Shown here: positions 34,961 to 44,351 of the stretch, one piece after another
How positions within the stretch are numbered: position 1 is the first letter of the stretch
Layout of the letters: every line of letters begins with the position of its first letter
NCBI GenBank assembly: GCA_910585345.1
Contig: CAJUDS010000012.1
Span: forward strand, 16,857-80,856
Direction: 5' to 3'
Origin: an uncultured Lachnospiraceae bacterium
Lineage (GTDB): Bacteria; Bacillota; Clostridia; Lachnospirales; Lachnospiraceae
DNA length: 64,000 nt
Position numbers and translations under genes: made by a program
The notes under the pieces: model-generated
Told to the model about the DNA's origin: nothing
The model's input: only the letters and a program-made list of their open reading frames with translations
Database searches by the model: none

Positions 34961-36196
34961 TCAGAGCACAACGCCGTTATTTTGCAGCAGAATCCTTGCG
35001 CTCTCTACGGAATCGATGCCTGTCTTATTTTTAATGGGAGCAAACTCTTTTTCCCGGACGACCTCATAAGGGAGGCAGCTGTCCAGTTCATGAATCATAT
35101 CCAGTACGAGCTGTTCATATTTGTAACCATTGGGACTTTCCGGTTTGATCAGGCTGCCCTGTGCATCCAGACAGGGAATCTTCTTTTCCACCACATGAAG
35201 CGGCAGTTTATTGTCCATAATTGTATCCAAATCTTTTAAACGGAACAGATAATTTAGGATTGCCCCGAAATTATAGGCCGGCTCTCCTTTGGCATCCTTT
35301 GCGTCCATCAGCTCGTCCGTCAGTTCATAGTATTCTATAATGGATGGCCTGCCATCCTCCAGGCACATCACCCCAACTTTTTCATCACGCGCCGCCTTCC
35401 GCACCACCTTTGAACCGGATGCGCAGCCCGAAGCAATTACCGCTCCCACAAAACAGGGATCGGCAATCCGCTGCAGTACATTGTCAACAGCAAATACGTT
35501 CAGCCATTCCACACCAAGCTCCCGCATTTTCCTGCCCACGCCGCTGCGCTCCATGGACACGAACCAGCCGCCGTTGCCATTTGGAGACGTGGAAATCTTC
35601 CCTTTCTCCTCCATATAAACTTTACCGTTATAATCGGATGCCGGAGCCATCTCCTGCCGAAAAAAGAAAATATACTCTTTCTCATATCCGAAATAGTCTT
35701 TTTCTTCAAAGAACTTAACAGTAGCTTCATGGTTTTTATCGCTCGTCATAATAAAAAAGGGAATCCACGCGCCGCTCATCTCTACAACTTCCATTGTATT
35801 GGCAATCAGCCTTTCGAATATATACATTGGCTTTGTTATCCCGATATCATACATTCCCTTAGGAGCGTCAGAGCCAAGCCGCGTACCCATGCCGCCAGCC
35901 AGCAAAACCGCCCCTACCTTGCCAGCTTTTATCGCTTCCAATCCGGTCCGCTGCAGTTCCTTGCGTCTCTTCTCTATCTCACACAGCTCCATAGCAGGCA
36001 TAGGCGTGATCACGCCTCTCTCCTCCCTCTTCCCCGCTTCCTTCTCCCTGGAAGATAATACAGAAAAGTCTGTCGTTTCTATCTGCGACAGCAGCGCAGT
36101 CTTCTGCACATCCGTCAGCTGGTCATAATATTGCAGCACATGAAGCTGTCCATACCTTTCTAACTTTTTATAAGCATCCGTATACGTCATATGCAT
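34961..36196 (-). CDS. UDPGP-family uridylyltransferase (UDP-hexose/HexNAc pyrophosphorylase-like)
   Basis: A 411-residue nucleotidyltransferase of the eukaryote-like UDPGP type 1 family. The nucleotide-binding motif is AVLLAGGMGTRLGSDAPKGMYDI, followed by FIMTSDKNHEAT and NGNGGWF; the uridine-binding stretch is FAVDNVLQRIADP. Family members join UTP to glucose-1-P, galactose-1-P or HexNAc-1-P. In bifidobacterial lnp clusters such an enzyme (LnpC) converts galactose-1-P or HexNAc-1-P, and the adjacent galE supports that role. Exact specificity is not readable. Starts at 36196 or 36190 are equally plausible around a single AGGCGG site. Confidence 0.88.
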   Translation of the reverse strand: MHMTYTDAYKKLERYGQLHVLQYYDQLTDVQKTALLSQIETTDFSVLSSREKEAGKREERGVITPMPAMELCEIEKRRKELQRTGLEAIKAGKVGAVLLAGGMGTRLGSDAPKGMYDIGITKPMYIFERLIANTMEVVEMSGAWIPFFIMTSDKNHEATVKFFEEKDYFGYEKEYIFFFRQEMAPASDYNGKVYMEEKGKISTSPNGNGGWFVSMERSGVGRKMRELGVEWLNVFAVDNVLQRIADPCFVGAVIASGCASGSKVVRKAARDEKVGVMCLEDGRPSIIEYYELTDELMDAKDAKGEPAYNFGAILNYLFRLKDLDTIMDNKLPLHVVEKKIPCLDAQGSLIKPESPNGYKYEQLVLDMIHELDSCLPYEVVREKEFAPIKNKTGIDSVESARILLQNNGVVL

Positions 36197-36258
36197 TTCC
36201 GCCTTTCCCTTTTTTTATAGAAAAACAGCTTACCATTCCTTTTATTCAGTGTAACACC

Positions 36259-37182
36259 TTACAGCTCCAATGACAAGGAATCAAAAAAACTGCCGCTGCC
36301 AAACCGTTCTTCTTTTTTCTGCAAAAGGTACGCTTTCATCTCTGCCAGTTCACACCCCATATCACAGAGAACCGCGTCAAAATTCTTTTCTGTCAATGCT
36401 CCTGTTTCCAACAGCAGATCATAATACCGTTTTTCCGTACCATATTCCTCCTTTACGACCTGCCATGTTTCTTCGTTGGCGCATCCTTTTGTATGTTCCT
36501 TCAGATAATTCGTTAATATATGTCTTATGTTTTCCGGCAGTTCCCTGTCGCTCAGCAGACGCAGCAAAGCCAGCCTTACTTTTCCCCTGCGTTTCTGGCT
36601 CATAAAGTAATCCAGATTATTTTCTTTGCTGCCATAGTCTTCCTCTCCGCAGAGAAGTGTTTTGGAAAATCCTTCCCTGTCAGGTGTATGCAGTATCTGA
36701 AGCAGCTTCGCATCCCATTTCTCTATCCACTGCGCGCTGCCCGCCTCCATAAGATCCAATAAATAGGGTGCATCCAGCTTGTATACGACAGCCGCCAGAA
36801 GTCTGGCAGTCTCCTCGTTTGCTCCATTGTCTGCTTCCACGTTTTCCTGTGCGTAAACCAGCAGTCGGTCCAGTTTTCCACATTCAAAGAACACGCCCTT
36901 TCCAAATACAATATTGCGGCGCGGCACCCGGACACTTATAAGGCTGCTGCAGTACGCAAAGGCCCAATCGTCAATTTCCGTGATACTTTCCGGCAGATAC
37001 ACTTCCTGTACCTTCTTATTGCTGAGAAACGCCTTTCTGCCAATTGCCGTTACCGGCATACCGTTTATTTCCTGCGGCACCACGGCGGCAAGCGCCCGCC
37101 CCTTCCACTGCAGCAGTCTGGCAGCGCCGTCCGTCACCTCATATTGAAATGCCTGTTCTTCCTCTTCCCACTCTCTGATCAT
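36259..37182 (-). CDS. Leucine-rich repeat (BspA-like) protein in MoxR/VWA operon
   Basis: A 307-residue protein without signal peptide. The N-terminal third carries BspA-type LRR_5 repeats (INGMPVTAIGRKAFLSNKK, then LPESITEIDDWAFAYCSSL). From about residue 120 it becomes a helical repeat-like domain (ETARLLAAVVYKLDAPYLLDLM...) that resembles ankyrin or HEAT-like scaffolds. It likely mediates protein contacts. It follows the MoxR ATPase gene by 10 bp on the same strand and probably supplies the substrate-recognition or scaffold part of that system. I know no characterised homologue with this combination. Confidence 0.85.
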   Translation of the reverse strand: MIREWEEEEQAFQYEVTDGAARLLQWKGRALAAVVPQEINGMPVTAIGRKAFLSNKKVQEVYLPESITEIDDWAFAYCSSLISVRVPRRNIVFGKGVFFECGKLDRLLVYAQENVEADNGANEETARLLAAVVYKLDAPYLLDLMEAGSAQWIEKWDAKLLQILHTPDREGFSKTLLCGEEDYGSKENNLDYFMSQKRRGKVRLALLRLLSDRELPENIRHILTNYLKEHTKGCANEETWQVVKEEYGTEKRYYDLLLETGALTEKNFDAVLCDMGCELAEMKAYLLQKKEERFGSGSFFDSLSLEL

Positions 37183-37192
37183 ACCCTATCCT

Positions 37193-38704
37193 TTACAACT
37201 CCAGCGCCGCAATCTCCTCCTGCAGCTCGTTTCTACGTTCCGTAATCATCAGTTCTTCATTGTGCCGGTTGTAATCCTCACTCCCAAACATACCGATAAA
37301 CCTTGCGCTATAATCGTTCACTGTCAATTCCGTCACAAAAATCAGCATTTCATTGCCATCTGCAAAAGTTTCCTCCATAAAGACAAATAACGCATGCAGC
37401 CGTTCTCCCACCTGCACCGTCCGCTCTTTCATAGCAGTTACCTGCTGCCTGAACCGGCTTTCCAGTTCCGCAAAACCAGACTCTCTCCCACCGTTTCCGG
37501 CGATGCAAAGCTTCTTCTCCGCCTGAAGAAATGCAATCACCCGTTTTTCTTTCCTGCGCTCCACCCTGGAAAGTGCGCCTGCCCTCTGCAGTGATTCCAG
37601 CCTTTTTTCCTTACGGTCAATCTGTTCGTCAAGAAGTGTTTCCAACGTCGATTCCACCTTGCCTGCCAGCAGCGCTTTTACCGCCTTCAAAGACGCTGTC
37701 AGCTCCTGTAGATACTCCGCCGTTTCTATCACATCCCGCATCTCACTCTGTATTTTATCCAAAAGCATTCCCACAAGAGACAATCTTTCATCAAAAGGCG
37801 CCTGCGAAGCACGCGCTTTCGCAGATTCAGATGCCTCTCCTTCCAGAATCCGGTAAATCTGATAATCCCGCTTATACTTATTATATAAGTCATAATAGGC
37901 AGCAAATTCACGGGCAATCTTTTCATTACGGATATACTGACTCACCAGCGTTTCGTCCACGGCCAGCCCTTCTTCCTCGTACAACTGCACAATTTCAGAC
38001 AAATCTTCCCAGCCTCTTGCCGTCACATAAGTCTTTCCCCTCATGCTTGCTTCAATCCGGTAAAAATGTTCCTTTTTTAAGTCCAGATAATTCAGGATTG
38101 CACTGTGTATCCCCTGCTCCCCTGCATATTCCTTCCATGTGTGGTAATCGGCTTCCACATCCAGCACTTTCAGACGATCCAGTGTTACCACATCAAATTC
38201 ACGGACGGACTTGTTATATTCAGGCGGATTTCCGGCCGTTACCACCACCCATCCTTCGGGAACCTGATGACGGCCAAATACCTTATACTGCAGAAACTGC
38301 AGCATGGATGGCGCCAGTGTCTCTGATACGCAGTTAATCTCATCCAGAAAAAGAATACCTTCCCTGATACCGCCCGCCTCTATCGCTTCATAGACAGAAG
38401 CTATAATTTCACTCATCGTATATTCAGAGACATCCGCCGTCTTTCCGCCAAACTCTTTTTTACAGATAAACGGCAGTCCAAGAGCCGACTGTCTCGTATG
38501 ATGCGTCATGGAATAGGAAACGAGCGCAAGTCCCATCTCCTGTGCAATCTGCTCCATAATCGCAGTCTTGCCAATACCCGGCGCCCCCAGCAGGAAAATC
38601 GGTCTTTGCCGTACAACCGGTATCCGGTATTCCCCGAACTCATCCTTTTTCAAATAGATTCTGACACAGTCTTTGATATAATCCTTTGCCTGTTTAATAT
38701 TCAT
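37193..38704 (-). CDS. MoxR-type AAA+ ATPase
   Basis: A 503-residue AAA+ protein. The start at 38704 is fixed by GAGGAGG 9 bp upstream; an upstream TTG reading lies inside that site. Walker A is GAPGIGKTAI (near residue 44), Walker B with catalytic Glu is GILFLDEINC, and sensor 1 lies in VVVTAGNPPEYN. The C-terminal half is helical with a charged coiled coil (about residues 300-420). MoxR ATPases act as chaperones that remodel or load metals into partners bearing VWA domains. The adjacent upstream gene encodes just such a VWA protein, 36 bp away, so the two should work together. Confidence 0.92.
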   Translation of the reverse strand: MNIKQAKDYIKDCVRIYLKKDEFGEYRIPVVRQRPIFLLGAPGIGKTAIMEQIAQEMGLALVSYSMTHHTRQSALGLPFICKKEFGGKTADVSEYTMSEIIASVYEAIEAGGIREGILFLDEINCVSETLAPSMLQFLQYKVFGRHQVPEGWVVVTAGNPPEYNKSVREFDVVTLDRLKVLDVEADYHTWKEYAGEQGIHSAILNYLDLKKEHFYRIEASMRGKTYVTARGWEDLSEIVQLYEEEGLAVDETLVSQYIRNEKIAREFAAYYDLYNKYKRDYQIYRILEGEASESAKARASQAPFDERLSLVGMLLDKIQSEMRDVIETAEYLQELTASLKAVKALLAGKVESTLETLLDEQIDRKEKRLESLQRAGALSRVERRKEKRVIAFLQAEKKLCIAGNGGRESGFAELESRFRQQVTAMKERTVQVGERLHALFVFMEETFADGNEMLIFVTELTVNDYSARFIGMFGSEDYNRHNEELMITERRNELQEEIAALEL

Positions 38705-38740
38705 CTTTTTGTGCCTCCTCAAGCATATCGTTATAACAGT

Positions 38741-40198
38741 TCAGACGTTTTCACTGTTGTCATCCTCATACAGTACAATCGGAATTGACCACGGCGGCGG
38801 TTCCATCCGATTTTCGTCTTCATCCAGAAATGCAAATATCACATCAAAATCGGGCATTTTTTCAGGATATATCCCATACCCATCCGTGAAATAGATCAAC
38901 CCTTTCAGGTTTTCAAACTCGCCCGCGCACCGCAGCTGCTCAATATAGGAAAATACCGGCCGGAAATCAGTGGAGCCAAAACCATGTAATTTTTCTTCCT
39001 TCATAAATCTGTCAAAATCTTCGTCGCAGGTAATTTTCACATCGCTTTGTATTTCATTATCACACTGCAGAATATGCACATTGATTTTATGAAAAAAGTT
39101 TTCCGTTCCTTTCAATATCGAATATGTCTTTTTCAAAAATCCCCGGATAACCGGTCCCCGGCAGGAAGCGGACGTATCCAGCGCAATGACAAATTCCTTT
39201 ACCTTGTGCATCTCTTTATATTCCAGAGGCTCTACAAGCGGCAGGTTCCCATAGGTATTTAACCCGTAAGTATAATAGATATAGTCAAACTCATCGTCGT
39301 TTACTCTAATATCTTCCCCCATTACCGTAAATCTGCGCAGCAGTTCCCCATAATCATATTTTTCCCTGGCCGCTTCGGCAAGATTCTTTTCCATGCTTTC
39401 CGAACGGTTCTTATCACGGGAAAATGTCCGCAAATCCGTCCTCACCCGCTCACTGATTTTTTTCCACTGTGCAATTGTCACAGCCAGTTCTTCCTGATCC
39501 CTCCAATACAAGTGGGCATCCTTACAAAACAGAGCGGTTAATTCTTTTTTTTCCAGAGGTCCCATGCCACTGCGCCGAAAATAGCGGTAAATCTTTTCCG
39601 CAGTCAGTCCGCCTGCGTCGATCCGCATCCAGTGCAGCTTGCGGCCGGCCTCTTCATCCTGCTTCAAGGCAATATCCGGAAACCCAATTTCCAGTATGGT
39701 ATTTTCAACCGCCATATCCGCAGCCATATCCCAATACTCCTGCTCAACTTTATCATACCGGAAGCTATGATAAAAAATACAATGCAGCAGCACATGTAAA
39801 TACATATGCGGAATACTGTTCGGTTCTTCCTTATATTTCTGCAGCACAAAAACAGGATCATAATACAGTTTCCTGCCATCGCACGCCATGCAGCCCTGCA
39901 CCTTCCCCGCCTGAACAGGCAATTCCGCCACTGCCATATCCAAAAATCTTAAATGCATCATAATACTGTCCCGGGCCAGTTTCATAACCCGCGCTGCCAG
40001 CTCCTCCGTCTTCTTTTCTTTCCCGCTTCTCTTCACCTGCTGCAACACCGTTTCCTTTCCGGTTAAATCATGGAAATACCATTCCCACACCGCCCGCCGC
40101 GCGGCCTGACCGTAAATCGGGCAGGGTAAATTTCCCCTACTCGTACGTAGCCCGTGCGCCGCCGCAGCGTCATATTTCATCTGCACGGATCTGCGCAT
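38741..40198 (-). CDS. VWA-like / DUF2201-type protein, metallopeptidase-like domain degenerate
   Basis: A 485-residue protein. The N-terminal half resembles the putative metallopeptidase domain of the DUF2201 family, but where HExxH is expected I see LHVLLHCIFYH, with His-x3-His and no glutamate, so peptidase activity is doubtful. The C-terminal half is a VWA-like domain with a MIDAS DxSxS (VIALDTSASCRG) and LIYFTDGYGIYP. Ahead of the MoxR gene it forms the usual AAA+/VWA pair. The start is unclear: no ribosome binding site precedes ATG 40198 or ATG 40180, and the first codons lie inside a 34-bp repeat and next to a terminator. Confidence 0.85.
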   Translation of the reverse strand: MRRSVQMKYDAAAAHGLRTSRGNLPCPIYGQAARRAVWEWYFHDLTGKETVLQQVKRSGKEKKTEELAARVMKLARDSIMMHLRFLDMAVAELPVQAGKVQGCMACDGRKLYYDPVFVLQKYKEEPNSIPHMYLHVLLHCIFYHSFRYDKVEQEYWDMAADMAVENTILEIGFPDIALKQDEEAGRKLHWMRIDAGGLTAEKIYRYFRRSGMGPLEKKELTALFCKDAHLYWRDQEELAVTIAQWKKISERVRTDLRTFSRDKNRSESMEKNLAEAAREKYDYGELLRRFTVMGEDIRVNDDEFDYIYYTYGLNTYGNLPLVEPLEYKEMHKVKEFVIALDTSASCRGPVIRGFLKKTYSILKGTENFFHKINVHILQCDNEIQSDVKITCDEDFDRFMKEEKLHGFGSTDFRPVFSYIEQLRCAGEFENLKGLIYFTDGYGIYPEKMPDFDVIFAFLDEDENRMEPPPWSIPIVLYEDDNSENV

Positions 40199-40199
40199 A
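40166..40199. repeat. 34-bp dispersed repeat, copy 2
   Basis: Copy of 32479-32512 with four mismatches. It sits 4 bp from the terminator of the DUF3048 gene, and on the minus strand supplies the first codons (MRRSVQMKYDA) of the VWA gene. A weaker third likeness lies beside the dnaJ terminator (about 10905-10930). Confidence 0.75.
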
Positions 40200-40203
40200 A
40201 AAC

Positions 40204-40230
40204 ACAAGCAGGCATGAATGCCTGCTTGTC
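40204..40230 (-). terminator. Terminator of the DUF3048 gene
   Basis: ACAAGCAGGCAT and ATGCCTGCTTGT form a perfect 12-bp stem with a 2-nt turn, followed on the minus strand by GTTTTATG. Confidence 0.85.
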
Positions 40231-40245
40231 CATCTTTTTCTCTAT

Positions 40246-41292
40246 TTATGAAAAGCTTACATTTCTGCCTTTCTGTGCAATCGCAATATACGTTTTCCCT
40301 TCGTTTAACTGGATTTCATTGCCATTGTCGTCAAAGTATACAGTTGGTGAATATTCCGCAACCTTCATCCATGTTACATGAATCGCTTTTCCTTTTGTAA
40401 AATAGTAACCGTCTTCCGTCGTATCCAAATTATAGAATGTCAAATAACCCTTTTTATCCAGTGTATCCCATTTGGTATACTGTACGATTACATTGGCAAA
40501 CGCCAGCTGCTGTCCACCTGCGCCATCGACCTGCGCTTTTCCATGGATGCTCTTATTATATAAACCTGTAGCGGGATCATAGGTAAACGCGCTTCTCGTA
40601 TAAGGAAATACTTGTCCAAGATCAATCTTATTGGCTGTGGAAGCCGCTTCGCCATACTGTTCCAATGTATTTACGCCCTCTGCAAATGTAAAATGCTTTG
40701 CATTGTAAAACTCAGGACGGACATTCAAAGAATAGCCCTGCTGCCCTGCTGCCTTTGCAATCCCGCTGCCGCTGATATAAGCGTTATGGGGCGCCTTTCT
40801 GTCCGTTGACCGGAAAAACACACCTGCTCCCGGCGCCTCGCCTCCCACGCCATATTCATAGGTGCCGGAAATGTTGTTGATATCCGGCTGTGTAATGCGG
40901 TCTTTCATATAGACAACGCCGCCAAAATGCACAAGCAGCGGATCCCATTCCGTAGCCTGTGGAATATAATAGAGGCGGCAGCTTCTGATATTGCCAATTT
41001 TAGACAATGCCTGCCAGTCATCGATCACTGCCATCTGGCGCGAAATATCCCCTTCCTCCATAATTTCATACAGAATCTTTGCATGGCTGATTCCGTAAGA
41101 CGGCTGCGCAATCTTATCCGTGGGCATCATAACTGCGATGGGACGCGTCATCGCCTGCTCCGGTGAGATCACTTCGTTTGTATATACGCTCCGAACCTCC
41201 TCCGCCTGTACCTGTCCGGCAGGCGTCAGAGCCGTTACACATGCGGCCACGGTCAGCATGGATATCATTTTTGCCAGTTTCTGGATTTTCAT
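40246..41292 (-). CDS. DUF3048 domain protein (YerB-like, exported)
   Basis: A 348-residue exported protein. The signal peptide (MKIQKLAKMISMLTVAACVTALTPAG) ends near VQA-EE; it is not a clear lipobox. The mature part has the DUF3048 pattern: RPIAVMMPTDKIAQPSYGISHAKILYEI, the IGNIRSCRLYYIPQATEWDPLLVHFGG core, and the C-terminal domain FANVIVQYTKW and GKAIHVTWMK. Bacillus YerB and relatives have no settled biochemical role. It has its own GGAGG site and ends at a terminator, so it is probably monocistronic and separate from the MoxR operon downstream. Confidence 0.92.
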   Translation of the reverse strand: MKIQKLAKMISMLTVAACVTALTPAGQVQAEEVRSVYTNEVISPEQAMTRPIAVMMPTDKIAQPSYGISHAKILYEIMEEGDISRQMAVIDDWQALSKIGNIRSCRLYYIPQATEWDPLLVHFGGVVYMKDRITQPDINNISGTYEYGVGGEAPGAGVFFRSTDRKAPHNAYISGSGIAKAAGQQGYSLNVRPEFYNAKHFTFAEGVNTLEQYGEAASTANKIDLGQVFPYTRSAFTYDPATGLYNKSIHGKAQVDGAGGQQLAFANVIVQYTKWDTLDKKGYLTFYNLDTTEDGYYFTKGKAIHVTWMKVAEYSPTVYFDDNGNEIQLNEGKTYIAIAQKGRNVSFS

Positions 41293-41409
41293 AGTATCCT
41301 CCTTTTCATGGTTCTTTCCGGTCTTCTCAATACTTTAAGTATACCCTTGTTTTGTCACACCGTCAAACCTTTTTCATATCATAAACAAAGTATGTATTTA
41401 GGAGCCAAT

Positions 41410-41835
41410 ATGGAAGATTTTTATGAACCGAGACTGGAAGAAGCCGTGCAGATTGAGGACGTAAACGGCATGGAGCAGGTGCATGTCTGCGGCATGGAAT
41501 GTGAATGCTGTGAAGACGAATGTCATACGCCCGCCGCATGCAGCAATGTATTTTACCAGACAGATCTGGTCAGTGTACCGGTGAAGGTCGTGCCGTTTGC
41601 AAAAGCAGGTCCCTGTACCACAGTGTGCTGCGGTTCCCCCGTCATTACCTCAGGCGACACCTGCCAGGGCGAAGTAGGCCAAGTATGCGAGTTTACCATT
41701 ACACAGAAACTCTGCATCAAACTGCCTCTGCACTTCGGCGCTTCTGTAAAAATAGACAGGGCAAAAGTGCAGTGCGGCGGTGTATCGGAGACAGAATGCG
41801 ACTGTAAAAATCCGTGCATCCGCAAATGTGACTGA
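41410..41835 (+). CDS. Cysteine-rich protein of unknown function
   Basis: A 141-residue protein with 17 cysteines, in three clusters: HVCGMECECCEDECHTPAAC, then PCTTVCCGSP with TCQGEVGQVC, and a C-terminal ECDCKNPCIRKCD. Between them lie hydrophobic beta-strand-like segments (TDLVSVPVKVVPFAKAG; CEFTITQKLCIKLPLHFGASVKID) resembling a small beta-sandwich. AGGAG sits 5 bp before the ATG at 41410. There is no signal peptide. Possible roles are a metal-binding protein or a cross-linked spore-coat-type structural protein; neither can be decided. It is monocistronic and faces away from its neighbours. Confidence 0.82.
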   Translation: MEDFYEPRLEEAVQIEDVNGMEQVHVCGMECECCEDECHTPAACSNVFYQTDLVSVPVKVVPFAKAGPCTTVCCGSPVITSGDTCQGEVGQVCEFTITQKLCIKLPLHFGASVKIDRAKVQCGGVSETECDCKNPCIRKCD

Positions 41836-41971
41836 TAAATCATACGCATCATAATGGCAGATTCTCTGTCACCACAACAGCGTCTGCCTGTGAAGCCCAC
41901 CGCCGCGGCGGACTGCCCGACACCATGCGGGCGCCGCCGCAGTGCGGTCTGTACGGCAGTCTGTTCACGGA

Positions 41972-43339
41972 CTAATGTTTTTGGCTGCTCCGCATTTCCC
42001 GGCAGACACGGCCGCTCAATACAATGACGCAAATAAGATTAGGCACCGCCATGAGCCCATTCATAATATCTGAAAAATTCCACACCACATCCAACGCACA
42101 CACTGCACCGGCAAATGTAATCAGACCATAAAAAAAACGATAGCAAAGACAATATCTTCTTTTCTTTACAAGAAATTCAAAAGCCCGTTCCCCCTGGTAT
42201 TCCCATGCAATAATCGTAGCGAACGCAAAAAGAGCTATCCCGATACTGACAAAGCAGCCTCCCATCTCACCCAGAGCAGTGGAAAAAGCCGCTACGGTCA
42301 AGGCCGTGCCCGTCAATAACGCGCCGCTCTCATCCCGCATGCCAAGCGTCCCGGAACAGGCGAGCGCCAGACCTGTCAGCGTACAGATTACAATGGTATC
42401 AAAAAACACGCCTGTCATGCTGATATAACCCTGTCGCACCGGGCTGTCCGTATCCGCCGCTGCAGCCGTAATTCCCCCGGCCCCCAATCCGGCTTCGTTG
42501 GAAAATACGCCTCTGGACACACCCCACCGCATCGCATCCTGCATCGATACAAAAAGCGTGCCGCCCGCTCCTCCTGCCGCCGCCTCCTTCGTAAAAGCCA
42601 TCCTTATGATTTCCATAACGCCTGCCGGAAGACGGTCGAAATGCATGACAATCACTGCGCCCGCCCCCAGAATATAGAAAAGCGCCATACAGGGTACCAG
42701 ATAATATGCAATCTTGGAAATAGAACGAATACCGCCCAGTATCGTTAAAATCACCAGTATGGTCAACAACAGACCCGTTTTTTCCTCCGGAACTCCAAAC
42801 GTTGCACGAAAAGAAGCGGCAATGGAATTGGCCTGTGTCATATTACCCATACCAAAAGAAGCGGATACGGCAAATACGGCAAACAAAGCGGAAAGAATCC
42901 TGCCCGCTCTCCGGTAGGGAAACCCATATCGCAAAGTGTACATAGGGCCTCCGACGATTCTGCCGCTACCGTTTCTGACCCGGTACTTGACAGACAACAT
43001 GCTTTCTGCAAATTTGGTTGACAATCCTGCAAAGGCCGCCAGAACCATCCATAGCAGCGCCCCCGGGCCACCCAATACCATTGCCGTCGCAACCCCGACG
43101 ATATTGCCAGTGCCTATGGTAGCCGCCAGTTCTGTCGCTAGGGAGGAAAACGCGGAGATTTCTCCTTCCCGTCGCTCTCCTTTCTCCTTCCCGACCACAC
43201 AGCGCAGCGCATAGCCAAGATTACGAAAAGGCAGAAAACGCATCCGCACCAATAAATACAGCCCTGTTCCAAGCATAAGCGCAAGCATCCATGGTCCCCA
43301 CACTACCGCATCAATCCGCTCCAATATTTCTTTCATCAT
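41972..43339 (-). CDS. AGCS family sodium:amino acid symporter, second copy
   Basis: A 455-residue paralogue of the symporter at 26633-28036, with the same landmarks: GPWMLALMLGTGLYLLVRMR, ELAATIGTGNIVGVATAM, GGPMYTLRYGF, VFSNEAGLGAGGITAAAA and FAFATIIAWEYQGERAFEF. It should bring in alanine, glycine or a related amino acid with sodium. The N-terminal loop is more basic (KEKGERREGE). The ribosome binding site is weak. It lies about 60 bp after the AEC transporter gene on the same strand, so the two may be co-transcribed. The divergence of the two copies suggests different substrates. Confidence 0.94.
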   Translation of the reverse strand: MMKEILERIDAVVWGPWMLALMLGTGLYLLVRMRFLPFRNLGYALRCVVGKEKGERREGEISAFSSLATELAATIGTGNIVGVATAMVLGGPGALLWMVLAAFAGLSTKFAESMLSVKYRVRNGSGRIVGGPMYTLRYGFPYRRAGRILSALFAVFAVSASFGMGNMTQANSIAASFRATFGVPEEKTGLLLTILVILTILGGIRSISKIAYYLVPCMALFYILGAGAVIVMHFDRLPAGVMEIIRMAFTKEAAAGGAGGTLFVSMQDAMRWGVSRGVFSNEAGLGAGGITAAAADTDSPVRQGYISMTGVFFDTIVICTLTGLALACSGTLGMRDESGALLTGTALTVAAFSTALGEMGGCFVSIGIALFAFATIIAWEYQGERAFEFLVKKRRYCLCYRFFYGLITFAGAVCALDVVWNFSDIMNGLMAVPNLICVIVLSGRVCREMRSSQKH

Positions 43340-43400
43340 ACAATCCCTGACAGCTTATTACAGAAACTATATGAGGCAGAGGAAAAGTTTATGACGGGCT

Positions 43401-44351
43401 TCATTGAAAAAGCATTGCCAGCAGAGGAATCGTAACCATAGAAGCCAGCGTCGTAATAAACGTCCCCTGGGCCATCAGCTTTTCATCCGCCTGATACTGC
43501 AGACAAAGCATCGTACCATTGGTGGCCACAGGCATAGCGGATATGATTACACACTCGCCCAGAAGCAGCGCATCCGTTACAAAGCCGCGGTATATAAAAT
43601 ACATCACAACAGGCAGAAGCAGAAGACGGACCAGCGCCAGCGCATAAACTTTTCCGTTGCTAAACATCTCCTTTACCGGCATTTCCGCAAGAGAAGAACC
43701 GATGATCAACAATGCCGCCGGCGTTGTGATATTACCCAGCATTTCACAGACATTACCAACGACCGCCGGCCCCTTCCAGCCGGTAAAAGCCAGAACAATC
43801 GCTATCACCGATGAAATCAGGCATGGCGTCAAAAAGGTTTTATACGAAATTGCGGATTTGCCCTGCCCTGTGCCGCCTCCTTCCGCCACCTGGGAACTTT
43901 TCTGTATAAACACAGCGCCGATCGAGTATGCCAGAAAATTAAACGGCAGATTAAATACACACGTATAAAAAAGCGCCCTGTCGCCAAAGATAGCCTGCGT
44001 CACCGGATAACCGATAAACCCAACATTGGCAAACGCCACCATAAACCGGTAAATCCCTACCTCCGGCTGCCGCGCCCGCAGCGCTGCTGGTACGATGTAT
44101 GCCGCCGCAAGTAAAATAAAATAACTGGAAAACGCCACTGCAAACAGACGAAGTATTTCCGCTGCGCCCGGCAGGCTCTCCTGATTTAAAACAGAAGACA
44201 GTGTAATGCCGGGAATCGCCACATTCAATACCATCCTGGTGACATGCAGCCTGGCGTCTTTTCCAAATACACCGCATTTACACGTAATATAACCGACCAC
44301 AATGATCAAAAACAATTCTATCATCTTGCCAAATACATAGAAAAAATCCAT
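43401..44351 (-). CDS. AEC family transporter (auxin efflux carrier type)
   Basis: A 316-residue membrane protein with ten predicted helices in the AEC/bile-acid transporter fold. Markers are the N-terminal FLIIVVGYITCKCGVFGKD, LNVAIPGITLSSVLNQESLP, FANVGFIGYPVTQAIFG with its central kink, and GNITTPAALLIIGSSLAEMP in the second half. Bacterial members often carry malate, malonate or other organic anions; the substrate here cannot be named. GAGAGCG-type purines precede the start. It is probably the first gene of a two-gene unit with the downstream symporter. Confidence 0.9.
   Translation of the reverse strand: MDFFYVFGKMIELFLIIVVGYITCKCGVFGKDARLHVTRMVLNVAIPGITLSSVLNQESLPGAAEILRLFAVAFSSYFILLAAAYIVPAALRARQPEVGIYRFMVAFANVGFIGYPVTQAIFGDRALFYTCVFNLPFNFLAYSIGAVFIQKSSQVAEGGGTGQGKSAISYKTFLTPCLISSVIAIVLAFTGWKGPAVVGNVCEMLGNITTPAALLIIGSSLAEMPVKEMFSNGKVYALALVRLLLLPVVMYFIYRGFVTDALLLGECVIISAMPVATNGTMLCLQYQADEKLMAQGTFITTLASMVTIPLLAMLFQ

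Noticed and set aside
37531..38337. 268-codon plus-strand frame
   Set aside because: It is antisense to the MoxR ATPase with intact Walker motifs; its translation is Pro/Ser/His-rich noise.
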